Program-made: the position numbers and the translations under genes
Part shown: positions 49,234 through 58,057 of the stretch, piece after piece
Numbering within the stretch: the stretch's first letter is position 1
Layout: each line of letters begins with the position of its first letter
Notes under the pieces: generated by a model
What the model was told of the DNA's origin: nothing
Databases searched by the model: none
The model's input: the letters and a program-made list of their open reading frames with translations, nothing else
NCBI RefSeq assembly: GCF_018636735.1
Contig: NZ_CP045200.1
Span: 1,178,001 to 1,242,000, forward strand
Origin: Erythrobacter sp. 3-20A1M
Lineage (GTDB): Bacteria; Pseudomonadota; Alphaproteobacteria; Sphingomonadales; Sphingomonadaceae
Direction: 5' to 3'
DNA length: 64,000 bases

Positions 49234-49330
49234 ATGGAACACCGACCCGGCCCTTTTGCAAAACTCGAAATCGACGAATTCCGTCGGTCTCCCAAGGGGT
49301 TGCGGCGGAAGTGGCGGGTATCGCAGTCAA
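49234..49330 (-). repeat. dispersed ~100-bp element, copy C (thrS leader)
   Basis: Reading on the minus strand, TTGACT (49330-49325) is followed 65 bases later by the core (49265-49234): AGTTTTGCAAA, then GGGCCGGGTCGGTGTTCCAT. The core ends 97 bases before the thrS ATG, in the same orientation as copy A to fumC. The 370-base gap 49137-49506 otherwise holds only the operator-like sites at 49428-49476. Confidence 0.6.
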
Positions 49331-49427
49331 CTTTCGCTTTCCTACAAGCCATGCGTGGACGGTGGATCGGATGCGTGGGCGATAGCGCATCCCCGCGCAG
49401 TAGGAAAAATCGCCTTAGGGAGCGAGG

Positions 49428-49476
49428 TTGTCATTATGACAAGCACGCTTGACAAAGTACCGCGCTCATGACAAGT
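49428..49476. promoter_or_regulatory. operator-like TGACAA cluster upstream of Xre operon
   Basis: The cluster contains the perfect palindrome TTGTCA-TTA-TGACAA (49428-49442), then TTGACAAA (49449-49456) and ATGACAAGT (49468-49476), three TGACAA sites spaced about 20 bases apart. TTGACA at 49449 is also a consensus -35 hexamer, though no good -10 follows. The sites lie 30-80 bases before the first gene of an operon that encodes an Xre-type repressor, so autoregulation is the natural reading. Confidence 0.55.
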
Positions 49477-49506
49477 ACCCTTTCCATAGAGACAAAGGAG
49501 CTTGCC

Positions 49507-49683
49507 GTGAATAACATTCGACCCGCCCTGCCCTGGGCCTTCGCCATGATCATGATCGCGCTGGGCGAGCATTTCGGCCTGATCGCATCGCAGCCGGCCC
49601 GGACCATGTTCGCGATTCTGCCCGCCCTTGCGGTGGTCTCGATCTACGGCGGCACCTGCCGGCGCTCGCGCAAGGCCGCCTGA
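49507..49683 (+). CDS. small two-helix membrane protein
   Basis: This is a 58-residue membrane protein starting with GTG 49507; AAGGAG lies six bases upstream, which decides the start over an in-frame ATG at 49468. It has two hydrophobic helices (ALPWAFAMIMIALGEHFGLIA and TMFAILPALAVVSIYGG) and a basic tail (RRSRKAA). The stop is followed one base later by the next membrane protein gene. Together with that gene and the Xre regulator it forms a three-gene operon. I do not recognise the family. Confidence 0.75.
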   Translation: MNNIRPALPWAFAMIMIALGEHFGLIASQPARTMFAILPALAVVSIYGGTCRRSRKAA

Positions 49684-49684
49684 G

Positions 49685-50278
49685 ATGGCCGCGCTATCCA
49701 AACCCGCGCTGTGGGGCGTGTCGCTGTTCGCGTCCTTCGCGATCATTTCCGTGCTCAGGATCACCGGTGCCATCGGACCGACCACCGGCTTCATCCTGAT
49801 GGCGATCGCGATGATCCAGATCATCCCGCTCGTCCGGGCCAGCATGGCGCGCCAGCGTGCCCGCGGTTACATGAGCCCCGCGATCACGCGCTATACGCGG
49901 CGATTCGTGATCGCGAGCCTGGCCTACATGCTCGGCCTGGGGCTGGCCGTGACGATCGCCGACCGCGCCGATCTCAGCCGGGGGGAAAGCTTCCTCATCG
50001 CGCTGCTGCCGGTCCTGCCCATTTTCGGCATGATCTGGACCATGGGGCGTTATCTGGTGGAGGAGGACGACGAGTTCCTGCGCCACCGTGCCATCATGGC
50101 CAGCCTGATCGGCCTGGGGCTGGTGCTGACGCTCGGCACCTTCTGGGGTTTCCTCGAAAGCTTCGAAGTGGTGCCGCATGTCGATGCATGGTGGGTCTTC
50201 CCCGCCTGGGCGATGGGCATGGGGGTGGGCCAGTGCTGGATGGCGCTGTCCGACCGCGGCACCGGGGACGACGCGTGA
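49685..50278 (+). CDS. multi-pass membrane protein in Xre operon
   Basis: This is a 197-residue protein with about six hydrophobic helices (KPALWGVSLFASFAIISVL, GFILMAIAMIQIIPLV, RFVIASLAYMLGLGLAVTI, FLIALLPVLPIFGMIWTMG, and two more in the C-terminal part). A short acidic loop EEDDEFLRHRAIM is conserved-looking and resembles the loop of membrane proteins paired with YozG-type Xre regulators. The start ATG 49685 lies right after the previous stop. Its stop overlaps the regulator's GTG start. Function is unknown. Confidence 0.78.
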   Translation: MAALSKPALWGVSLFASFAIISVLRITGAIGPTTGFILMAIAMIQIIPLVRASMARQRARGYMSPAITRYTRRFVIASLAYMLGLGLAVTIADRADLSRGESFLIALLPVLPIFGMIWTMGRYLVEEDDEFLRHRAIMASLIGLGLVLTLGTFWGFLESFEVVPHVDAWWVFPAWAMGMGVGQCWMALSDRGTGDDA

Positions 50279-50466
50279 AGAACCGCCTCAAGGTGCTGCG
50301 GGCCGAACGCGACTGGAGCCAGCAGGATCTCGCCGACCGGCTGGAGGTCAGTCGCCAGAGCGTGAACGCCATCGAGAAGGGGCGCTACGACCCGTCCCTC
50401 CCCCTTGCCTTCCGCATTGCCGAGCTGTTCGCGATGCCGATCGAATCCATCTTTTCCAAGGACTGA
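50275..50466 (+). CDS. Xre-family helix-turn-helix regulator (YozG-like)
   Basis: This is a 63-residue protein that is almost only a Cro/C1-type helix-turn-helix. KNRLKVLRAERDWSQQDLAD is followed by the recognition-helix segment VSRQSVNAIEKGRYDPSLPL, then FRIAELFAMPIESIF. It starts with GTG 50275, overlapping the upstream stop (GTGA). Minimal Xre repressors of this type are typically coded beside membrane proteins and regulate their own operon. The TGACAA sites at 49428-49476 are the likely targets. Confidence 0.88.
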   Translation: MKNRLKVLRAERDWSQQDLADRLEVSRQSVNAIEKGRYDPSLPLAFRIAELFAMPIESIFSKD

Positions 50467-50470
50467 GTCG

Positions 50471-51346
50471 ATGCTGAAATCCCTGTTTGCCGCCGCCCTG
50501 TTGCTGACCCCCCTTGCCGCGCACGCAGAGGCGCAGGCGCAGGACGATTGCCCCACCTTCGAGGTCAAGGGAGAGGGTCCGGACGTCCTGCTGGTGCCCG
50601 GCCTCGCCTCCTCCGCGCAGGTGTGGGACGGGACCGTCGCGGCGCTGGCGGATCGCTATCGCTTCCACCTCATCAGCGTGCCGGGCTTCGCGGGAACGCC
50701 GGTGGCGGAACGCGAGGGTTCCGTGCCCGAGGCGCTGGCGCAGCGGATCGCCGACTACGCCGCCTGTCGCAAGCTCGATCACCCGGTCATCGTCGGGCAC
50801 AGCATGGGCGGCTTCACCGGCCTGCTGGCGGCGCGCGAGCATCCCGACCGGTTCTCCCGGGTGGTGGTGGTCGATTCGCTGCCGTTCTACCCGCTGGTCT
50901 ATGCCCCCGATGCCACGGTGGAAGTGGTGAAGCCCCGGGCCGAGGCGATCACCGAGACGCTGCGTAGCATGGACGATGCGACCTTCGCCGCGACCCAGGC
51001 GAACGGCGCGCGTTCGCTGACCCAGTCGAAGGAGGGGCAGGAACGCATCGTCGCCTGGTCGCTCGCCACCGACCGCGCGACCATGGCCGACGCCGTCCAG
51101 GCGCTGATGACGACCGACCTGCGCCCCGAGCTGGCCGAAATCGCGACCCCGGTCAGCGTGATCTACGCGACCAACGCCTACGCCGCGCCGGAACGGATGA
51201 AGGCCCTGTACGAGACCGCCTATGCCGATTTGCCCGACGCGCAATTCACTCCCATCGGCGACAGCTATCACTTCGTGATGTGGGATCGCGAGGATGCCTT
51301 TACGGCGGCTCTGGCGAAAGCGCTGGAGGGCAGCGACGGCGAATGA
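50471..51346 (+). CDS. exported alpha/beta hydrolase
   Basis: This is a 291-residue alpha/beta-hydrolase with an export signal (MLKSLFAAALLLTPLAAHAE). The nucleophile is Ser111 in VIVGHSMGGFTGLLA. An oxyanion region is seen in LLVPGLASSAQVWDG and the catalytic His near the end in GDSYHFVMWD. It is probably a periplasmic esterase or lactonase, but the substrate is unknown. It begins four bases after the Xre gene, so it may be read from the same promoter. Confidence 0.85.
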   Translation: MLKSLFAAALLLTPLAAHAEAQAQDDCPTFEVKGEGPDVLLVPGLASSAQVWDGTVAALADRYRFHLISVPGFAGTPVAEREGSVPEALAQRIADYAACRKLDHPVIVGHSMGGFTGLLAAREHPDRFSRVVVVDSLPFYPLVYAPDATVEVVKPRAEAITETLRSMDDATFAATQANGARSLTQSKEGQERIVAWSLATDRATMADAVQALMTTDLRPELAEIATPVSVIYATNAYAAPERMKALYETAYADLPDAQFTPIGDSYHFVMWDREDAFTAALAKALEGSDGE

Positions 51347-51421
51347 CCGGCGGGCCGCCGCGCGCCGATCCGGATGCGCGGCGGCCTTGCAAAGTGGGTC
51401 GGCACTCCCGACTCTGTGCAG

Positions 51422-52147
51422 GTGATCGATTTCCATTCCATGCCCGACGGGCGGCGCATCGCCTTTCGGCACCGTGCCGGCAGCGGCCCGACGATCGTCT
51501 TCCTCCCCGGCTACATGTCCGACATGGCCGGGGGGAAGGCGACCGCGCTGTTCGACTGGGCAGGCGGCGCGGGCCGGGCGTGCCTGCTGCTCGACTATTC
51601 GGGGTGCGGGGACAGCGATGGCGATTTTGCCGACGGCACGCTGTCGCGCTGGCGCGACGAGGTGATGGCGCTGATCGAGGCACAGGTAGAGGGCGAGGTG
51701 GTCCTCGTCGGATCGAGCATGGGTGGCTGGCTGATGCTGCTCGTCGGCCTCGCGCTGGGCGAGCGGCTGGCGGGCATGGTCGGCATCGCCGCCGCGCCCG
51801 ATTTCACGCAATGGGGCTACGACGAGACGCAGCGCGCGACCCTGGCCGGGGGTGAGCCGGTGTTCGAGGACAACCCGTACGGCCCCGATCCGACCCCGAC
51901 CTTTCCCGCGTTCTGGCGCGACGGACAAGACAACCGCCTGCTGGACGCGCCGATCGCGATCCGCTGCCCCGTGCGCCTGCTGCACGGACAGGCCGATCGC
52001 GACGTGCCGTGGGAAACGAGCCTCCGCCTCGCCGAGCGAATCGAGAGTCCCGATGTCGTCGTGACCCTGGTGAAGGACGGCGACCACCGCCTGTCCCGCG
52101 ACGCCGACATCGCCCGCCTGATTGGAACCGTGGAGACTCTGCCATGA
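51422..52147 (+). CDS. alpha/beta hydrolase (cytosolic)
   Basis: This is a hydrolase of about 241 residues with the oxyanion segment TIVFLPGYMSDMAGGKA, nucleophile Ser99 in VLVGSSMGGWLMLL, a catalytic Asp region in LLHGQADRDVPW and His in KDGDHRLSRDAD. There is no signal peptide. The start is uncertain: GTG 51422 (then IDFHSMPDGRRIAF) fits the family, but GTG 51416 and ATG 51374 are in frame and no ribosome binding site decides. Its stop overlaps the start of the LLM oxidoreductase gene (ATGA). The substrate is unknown. Confidence 0.83.
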   Translation: MIDFHSMPDGRRIAFRHRAGSGPTIVFLPGYMSDMAGGKATALFDWAGGAGRACLLLDYSGCGDSDGDFADGTLSRWRDEVMALIEAQVEGEVVLVGSSMGGWLMLLVGLALGERLAGMVGIAAAPDFTQWGYDETQRATLAGGEPVFEDNPYGPDPTPTFPAFWRDGQDNRLLDAPIAIRCPVRLLHGQADRDVPWETSLRLAERIESPDVVVTLVKDGDHRLSRDADIARLIGTVETLP

Positions 52148-53130
52148 CCGAATTTTCCGTGCTCGACCTCGTCCCCGTCCGCGAAGGCGGATCGCTGGCG
52201 GAAGCCTATCGCGCCGCCGCCTCGCTCGCCCGCGTGGCGGAGGAGGCGGGCTACAAACGGTTCTGGGTCGCCGAGCACCACGCGATGGAGGGGATCGGCG
52301 GCGCGGCTGCCTCCGTCGTCATCGGCCATGTCGGGCACGCCACCAGCACGATCCGGATCGGCGCGGGCGGCATCATGCTGCCCAACCATACCCCCTTCAC
52401 CATCGCCGAACAGTTCGGCACGCTCGACGCGCTGTTCCCAGGCCGGATCGACCTGGGGCTGGGCCGCGCGCCGGGGGCGGGGCCGGAACTGCAACGCGCG
52501 TTGCGCAAGGATTTGCGCGCCGCGTCGGAATATTTCCCGCAGGACGTGGCCGAGCTGCGCGCGCTGTTCACCGGCGAGCCGGACCTCGGCGTCAAGGCGA
52601 CGCCGGGTTACGGCGCACAGGTCGAGATGTGGATGTTGGGATCGAGCCTGTTCGGCGCGCAGCTCGCCGCGAAGCTGGGGCTGCCCTACGCCTTCGCCAG
52701 CCATTTCGCGCCCGACCATCTCGATGCCGCGCTGGCGGTCTATCGCCGCGACTTCCAGCCTTCCGAGACGCTCGACCGCCCGCACGCCATGGCCGCGATG
52801 CAGGTCGTGTGCGCCGACACCGACGAGGAGGCGGAGTATCTCGCGTCGAGCCAGGCGCAGTCCTTCGTGCGGCTGCGCACCGGGTCGCCGGGCAAGCTGG
52901 CCCCGCCGGTGCGGGGCTATCGCGACAGCCTGCCCCCGCAGGCGCAGGCCATGCTCACCCATCTGGGCCAGGCGAGCGCGGTCGGATCGCCCGCCACCGT
53001 TCGCGAACGGATCGGGTCGTTCATCGAGCGGACCCAGGCCGACGAGATCATCTGCGCCGCCTCCACCTACGACCCGGAAGCGCGCGAGCGGTCGCTGCGG
53101 ATGACGATGGACGCGCTGAACGCCGGTTGA
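52144..53130 (+). CDS. LLM class flavin-dependent oxidoreductase
   Basis: This is a 328-residue luciferase-like monooxygenase of the single-domain type (YhbW/YvbT-like), expected to use reduced FMN. It shows the typical start (SVLDLVPVREGGS), RFWVAEHHAMEGI, GAGGIMLPNHTPFTIAEQFGTLDALFPGRIDLGLGR (given in pieces as the family core) and a C-terminal SVGTP-like AVGSPATVRERIG. It is translationally coupled to the preceding hydrolase by a four-base overlap. The substrate is unknown. Confidence 0.88.
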   Translation: MTEFSVLDLVPVREGGSLAEAYRAAASLARVAEEAGYKRFWVAEHHAMEGIGGAAASVVIGHVGHATSTIRIGAGGIMLPNHTPFTIAEQFGTLDALFPGRIDLGLGRAPGAGPELQRALRKDLRAASEYFPQDVAELRALFTGEPDLGVKATPGYGAQVEMWMLGSSLFGAQLAAKLGLPYAFASHFAPDHLDAALAVYRRDFQPSETLDRPHAMAAMQVVCADTDEEAEYLASSQAQSFVRLRTGSPGKLAPPVRGYRDSLPPQAQAMLTHLGQASAVGSPATVRERIGSFIERTQADEIICAASTYDPEARERSLRMTMDALNAG

Positions 53131-53306
53131 GACCGACGCATGCCCTTTCCCGGATCGCTTTCGCGCCCCGCCTGTTGAGATCGTGACGCGCGGCGGCATA
53201 CTTGTCGCCGCATCCAGCGACGCCTAAGGCGCGAAATATTGCTGCCTGCAACGGCAATGAAAATGCGGAGGCCCGCACGCCCCGCCATAAAGATGGGAGC
53301 GCCCCG

Positions 53307-56300
53307 ATGGGCAGCAAAGCCGCGAAGACAGCCCTGTACGACCGCCTGAACGCGATCTTGCGAACATCGCTGCTGCCCGGCGACACCCCCTTCCTGGGCG
53401 AACGGCTGGAGGAAGCGACCGTGTTCCTGCTCCAGGCGGCCCAGCGGCGCGGGCCGGGCGAAGCGTCCATCCATATCGAAAGCGTCAATGCCGAGCGGCG
53501 CTATCTGCGGGTCGCCATCATCAACGACGACATGCCGTTCCTGGTCGATTCGGTCGCGGCGGCGATCGCGGCGCACGGGCTGTCCATCGACCGGCTGGTC
53601 CACCCCGTGCTGGCGGTGACACGCGACGAGCGCGGGCAGCTCGCGGGATTGCCGGAAGACGATCCGCGGGCCGCGCAGGAATCGATGATCTATCTCGAGA
53701 CCGAACGGGCCGACGCCAAGGACCGGCGGGAGCTGGAGGCGGCGCTGCACGAAACGCTGGCGGACGTGCGCGCCGCGGTGACCGACTGGCCCCGCATGCA
53801 GCAGCTGATGGCACAAGAGGCCGACGACCTGTCCGACGACGAAGGCGCGGCCCTGCTGCGCTGGCTCAACGACGGGATGCTGACCCAGCTCGGCCATGTC
53901 ACGCGCATGCGCGACGGCACCCATTCGGAAGAGCTGGGCATCTGCCGCAAGAGCGCGCGCGACATCTTTACCGAGGCATCGTGGGACCGCGCCTTCGCCT
54001 GGTACGACGATGCCGCCAATCGCGAACATCATGTGCCGCTGATCGTGAAGGCCAACCGCATTTCCAAGGTCCACCGGCGCGTGCCGCTGGACCTGTTCGT
54101 CCTGCCGCAATGCGAAGGCGAGGACCTGGTCGGCCTGTCGGTCCATGCCGGAATCTGGACCAGCGCCGCGATGGCGGCCAAGCCGGGGCAGGTGCCGCGC
54201 CTGCGTACCCAGCTCGGCGCGCTCATGGACGAATTGCGGTTCGATCCCTCCGGCCACGCGGGCAAGGCGCTGGTGCATGCGCTCACCACCCTGCCACACG
54301 ATCTGCTGATCGGCTTTTCCGACGACGACATTCGCCGCGTGGCGACCACCATGATGAGCCTGGTCGACCGGCCGCGCCCGCGGGTGACGATCGTCGAAGC
54401 CCCGCTGGCGCGCCACCTGTTCGCCTTCGTCTGGCTGCCCCGCGACCTGATGTCGACCGATGTGCGTCGCCGCATCCAGGCGATGATCGAGGATGTCACG
54501 GGCAGCCGCATGATCGACTGGAGTCTGGAGATCGAGGGCGGTCCGCTGGCGTTGATCCGGCTGGTGCTCGATTTCCGCGAAGGCGCGGACTCGGTCGACG
54601 AGGACGCGGTCGAGCAGCGGTTGCAGGACATGCTGCGCGGCTGGCCCGAAGCGGTCGAGAAAGAGCTGGCGGCGCTGATGGAGCCCGGCCGGGCCGCCGC
54701 GCTGGCGCGGACCTATGCCGATGGCTTCCCGACCGGATACCGCGCCGAATACGGGGCCCACGAGGCCGCGCTCGACATCGACCGGTTGCGCCAGCTTGCC
54801 CGCCCCGGCGGGTCGGAACCGGACGGCGGTCGCCGCCGCGATGCCCGCTTCTATCGCCGCGAGGGCGACGATCCGCACCGGTTGCGGCTGAAGATCTACC
54901 AGAACGAAGGCGCGCTGCCGCTGTCCGACACCGTGCCCGCGCTGGAGAATTTCGGGTTCGAGGTCCTGACCGAAATACCCACCTCCATCGATGGGGGCGA
55001 TCTGGGCACGGTGCACGATTTCCTGCTCGGCCTGGCACCGGGTGCCGATGCCGGCGCCATCGTCACCCGCAGCGACGCGATCGAGCGCGCCGTGGCGGGC
55101 GTGCTGAACGACACCGCGGAAAACGACCCCTTCAACCGGCTGGTGGTGCAGACCGGGCTGGCCGCGGAAGAGGCCGAATGGCTGCGCGCGATCTATCGCT
55201 ATCTGCGACAGGCCGGGGCCGGCTTCACGATCTACACCGTGGTCGACGCGCTGGCGCGCGCGCCGTCGGTCACCACCGCGCTGGTCGAGCTGTTCCGGGG
55301 CCGGCACGATCCCGCTTTCGCTGGCGACCGCGACGATGCGGCGGACAAGGCGCGCGACGCGATCCGTACCGCGCTGGCCAAGGTTGCGGCGATCAACGAC
55401 GATCGGCTGCTGCGCCTGTACCAGGCGGTGATCGACGCGATGCTGCGCACCAACGCCTTCTCCCCGGCGGCGGCCGAGGCGCTGGCGTTCAAGCTCGATT
55501 CGACGAAGGTGCCCAGTCTGCCCAAGCCCGTGCCATGGCGGGAAATCTTCGTCTATTCGCCGCGGGTGGAGGGCATCCATCTGCGCGCCGGGCCGGTCGC
55601 GCGCGGGGGCCTGAGATGGTCCGACCGGCGCGACGATTTCCGCACCGAAATCCTGGGTCTGATGAAGGCGCAGCGCGTCAAGAACGCGGTGATCGTGCCG
55701 ACCGGGGCCAAGGGCGGCTTCTATCCCAAGCAGTTGCCCGACCCGGCGCGCGACCGCGACGCCTGGGCGGCCGAGGGGCAGGCCAGCTACGAGATCTTCA
55801 TCCGCACCCTGCTGTCGGTGACCGACAACATCGTGGACGACCGGATCGTCCACCCCGAAGGCGTGGTGGTGCACGACGGGGACGACCCCTATTTCGTGGT
55901 CGCGGCGGATAAGGGCACCGCCCGCTTCTCCGACGTCGCCAATGCCATCGCGCAGGATCGTGGCTTCTGGCTGGGCGATGCCTTCGCCAGCGGCGGTTCC
56001 AACGGCTACGATCACAAGGCGATGGGCATCACCGCCCGGGGCGCATGGGTTTCGGTCCAGCGCCACTTCGCCGAAATGGGCATCGACGTGCAGAGCCAGC
56101 CGATCCGCGTGGTCGGGTGTGGCGACATGTCGGGCGATGTGTTCGGCAACGGCATGCTGCTGTCGAAGGCGATCAAGCTGATTGCCGCGTTCGACCACCG
56201 CCATATCTTCATCGATCCCGATCCCGATCCGGCCGCGAGCTGGGCCGAGCGTAAGCGCATGTTCGACCTGCCGCGCTCCAGCTGGGACGATTACGACAAG

Positions 56301-57995
56301 AGCGTGCTGTCGGCGGGTGGGGCCGTGTTCTCGCGCGATTCGAAGAAGGTGAAGCTGTCGCAGGAGGCGGCCCGCGCGCTCGGCTTCGACACGCGCGAGA
56401 TAGAACCCGAAGCGCTGATCACCGCGATCCTGCGGACCGAGGCGGACCTGCTGTGGTTCGGCGGCATCGGCACCTATGTGAAATCGTCGGGAGAAAACAA
56501 CGTCGCGGTGGGCGATCCCGCCAACGACGTGCTGCGCATCGACGGGCGCGACCTGCGCGTGCGCGTGATCGGCGAGGGCGCGAACCTGGGCGTGACACAG
56601 GCGGGCCGGATCGAGTTCGCGCTGCATGGCGGACGGATCAACACCGACTTCATCGACAACAGCGCGGGCGTCGACTGCTCCGACAACGAGGTCAACATCA
56701 AGATCGCCCTCGCCGCCGCCTGTCGCAGCGGCGAACTGACCGAGGACAGGCGCAACGCCCTGCTCGCCAGCATGACGGAGGAAGTGGGCGAGATCGTGCT
56801 GGAGGACAACCGGCTCCAGGCGCTGGCCCTCTCCATTGCCGAACATGGCGGCGCGCGGGCGATGGGTTCGCACCTGCGGCTGATCGAATTGCTGGAGCAG
56901 GACGGCGGGCTGGACCGCCGGACCGAGGGGCTGGCCGACAGCGAGACCTATGTTCGCCGGGCAAGCGAGGAAACCGGCCTGGTCCGCCCCGAACTGGCCG
57001 TGCTGCTGTCGAGCACCAAGCTGAGATTGCAGGGCGCGCTGGAGGCCAGCGTCGTGCCCGACGACCCCATCCTGGAACGCGGGCTGCTGGAATATTTCCC
57101 CGAGCCCATGCGCGAAAGCTATCGCGAAGAGATCGACGACCACCGGCTGCGGCGCGAGATCATCGCGACCGAACTCGCCAACCGGATCATCAACCGTCTG
57201 GGTCTGGTCCTGCCGTTCGAATTGGTGGAGGAGGAAGGCGTCGGGCTGGACGAGGTCGCCGCCGCTTTCGTCGCGGCGGAAAACCTGTTCGGTGCCGAGC
57301 GGCTGTGGGCAGAGATCGACGCCGCCGACATGCCCGAGCAGACCCGGCTCGAACTGTTCGACCGCACCGCCGCGGCGATGCGCATCCACATGGCGGACAT
57401 CCTGCGGGTCTATGGCGGGTTCACCACCCCGAGCGTGGCCGTGGACGAGCTGGCGCAGGGGATCGGCGAATTGTCGACCGGGACGCAGAACCTGCTGGGG
57501 GCGGAAACGCGCCAGCGCTCCGCCCGGATGCGGGCGGAATTCTCCCGCGCCGGGGCACCCGATCCGATCGCCGCGCGGGTGGCGCACCTGTTCGATCTCG
57601 ACGGGGCGGTGGGTCTTGCCCATCTGTCGCGCAAGGCGGAGATCGAGACGCGCGCGCTCGCCGCCGCCTTCACCGAGCTCGGCGCGCAACTGGGCCTCGA
57701 CTGGGCGCAGGGTATCGCCGCGCTGATGGATCCTTCCGACATCTGGGAGCGGCTGCTGGTCGCCGGGCTGGCCCGCGATTTCCAGCAGATGCGGCTCGAT
57801 TTCCTCCAGCGCCTGGCGCGGCGCAAGGGGGCGAAGGAAGACCCCGCGGCGGTCGTCGGCACCTGGGCGCAGGAGAACGAGACCGCGATCCGCCAATTCC
57901 GCGGCATGGTGAAGCGGGCGCAGGCGCACAGCCCCGTGGCACCCGCGATCCTGGCCCAGATCGCCAGCCAGGCGCGCAACCTGCTCGCCCGGTGA
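53307..57995 (+). CDS. NAD-specific glutamate dehydrogenase, large (about 180 kDa) type
   Basis: This is a 1562-residue NAD-dependent glutamate dehydrogenase of the GDH-180 family (GdhB-type), deaminating glutamate to 2-oxoglutarate. Long N-terminal ACT-like regulatory regions (about 1-650) precede the catalytic part. RGGLRWSDRRDDFRTEILGL and the catalytic lysine region VPTGAKGGFYPKQL fall at about 770-805, the dinucleotide-binding motif region is GCGDMSGDVFGNGM, and a helical C-terminal domain follows. ATG 53307 is preceded by GGGAGC. With gltBD in the same window, both main glutamate routes are present. The next gene lies 62 bases on. Confidence 0.96.
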   Translation: MGSKAAKTALYDRLNAILRTSLLPGDTPFLGERLEEATVFLLQAAQRRGPGEASIHIESVNAERRYLRVAIINDDMPFLVDSVAAAIAAHGLSIDRLVHPVLAVTRDERGQLAGLPEDDPRAAQESMIYLETERADAKDRRELEAALHETLADVRAAVTDWPRMQQLMAQEADDLSDDEGAALLRWLNDGMLTQLGHVTRMRDGTHSEELGICRKSARDIFTEASWDRAFAWYDDAANREHHVPLIVKANRISKVHRRVPLDLFVLPQCEGEDLVGLSVHAGIWTSAAMAAKPGQVPRLRTQLGALMDELRFDPSGHAGKALVHALTTLPHDLLIGFSDDDIRRVATTMMSLVDRPRPRVTIVEAPLARHLFAFVWLPRDLMSTDVRRRIQAMIEDVTGSRMIDWSLEIEGGPLALIRLVLDFREGADSVDEDAVEQRLQDMLRGWPEAVEKELAALMEPGRAAALARTYADGFPTGYRAEYGAHEAALDIDRLRQLARPGGSEPDGGRRRDARFYRREGDDPHRLRLKIYQNEGALPLSDTVPALENFGFEVLTEIPTSIDGGDLGTVHDFLLGLAPGADAGAIVTRSDAIERAVAGVLNDTAENDPFNRLVVQTGLAAEEAEWLRAIYRYLRQAGAGFTIYTVVDALARAPSVTTALVELFRGRHDPAFAGDRDDAADKARDAIRTALAKVAAINDDRLLRLYQAVIDAMLRTNAFSPAAAEALAFKLDSTKVPSLPKPVPWREIFVYSPRVEGIHLRAGPVARGGLRWSDRRDDFRTEILGLMKAQRVKNAVIVPTGAKGGFYPKQLPDPARDRDAWAAEGQASYEIFIRTLLSVTDNIVDDRIVHPEGVVVHDGDDPYFVVAADKGTARFSDVANAIAQDRGFWLGDAFASGGSNGYDHKAMGITARGAWVSVQRHFAEMGIDVQSQPIRVVGCGDMSGDVFGNGMLLSKAIKLIAAFDHRHIFIDPDPDPAASWAERKRMFDLPRSSWDDYDKSVLSAGGAVFSRDSKKVKLSQEAARALGFDTREIEPEALITAILRTEADLLWFGGIGTYVKSSGENNVAVGDPANDVLRIDGRDLRVRVIGEGANLGVTQAGRIEFALHGGRINTDFIDNSAGVDCSDNEVNIKIALAAACRSGELTEDRRNALLASMTEEVGEIVLEDNRLQALALSIAEHGGARAMGSHLRLIELLEQDGGLDRRTEGLADSETYVRRASEETGLVRPELAVLLSSTKLRLQGALEASVVPDDPILERGLLEYFPEPMRESYREEIDDHRLRREIIATELANRIINRLGLVLPFELVEEEGVGLDEVAAAFVAAENLFGAERLWAEIDAADMPEQTRLELFDRTAAAMRIHMADILRVYGGFTTPSVAVDELAQGIGELSTGTQNLLGAETRQRSARMRAEFSRAGAPDPIAARVAHLFDLDGAVGLAHLSRKAEIETRALAAAFTELGAQLGLDWAQGIAALMDPSDIWERLLVAGLARDFQQMRLDFLQRLARRKGAKEDPAAVVGTWAQENETAIRQFRGMVKRAQAHSPVAPAILAQIASQARNLLAR

Positions 57996-58057
57996 CAGGC
58001 TCCGCTCGTGCCGCGCGGGCTTGACGCGCCGGTGCGGGACTGGCCATCACTTCGCGC

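Noticed and set aside
49234-49265. EcfG promoter reading of GGAAC in the opposite strand of the dispersed element
   Set aside because: No GTT follows at the required distance in any of the three copies.
49137-49352. In-frame N-terminal extension of thrS
   Set aside because: The extension encodes the dispersed element, and ThrRS proteins begin at the TGS domain ([12 protein letters not shown]).
51386-51412. A fourth copy of the dispersed element (CTTGCAAAGTGG then GTCGGC)
   Set aside because: Only about 20 bases match, there is no TTGACT hexamer at the right distance, and it overlaps the start region of a hydrolase gene; likely chance.
53067-57929. Very long open frame (over 1600 codons) antisense to glutamate dehydrogenase
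   Set aside because: In high-GC DNA the antisense frame of a long real gene is often free of stops; the product has no domain motifs and is an Arg/His/Asp-rich shadow.
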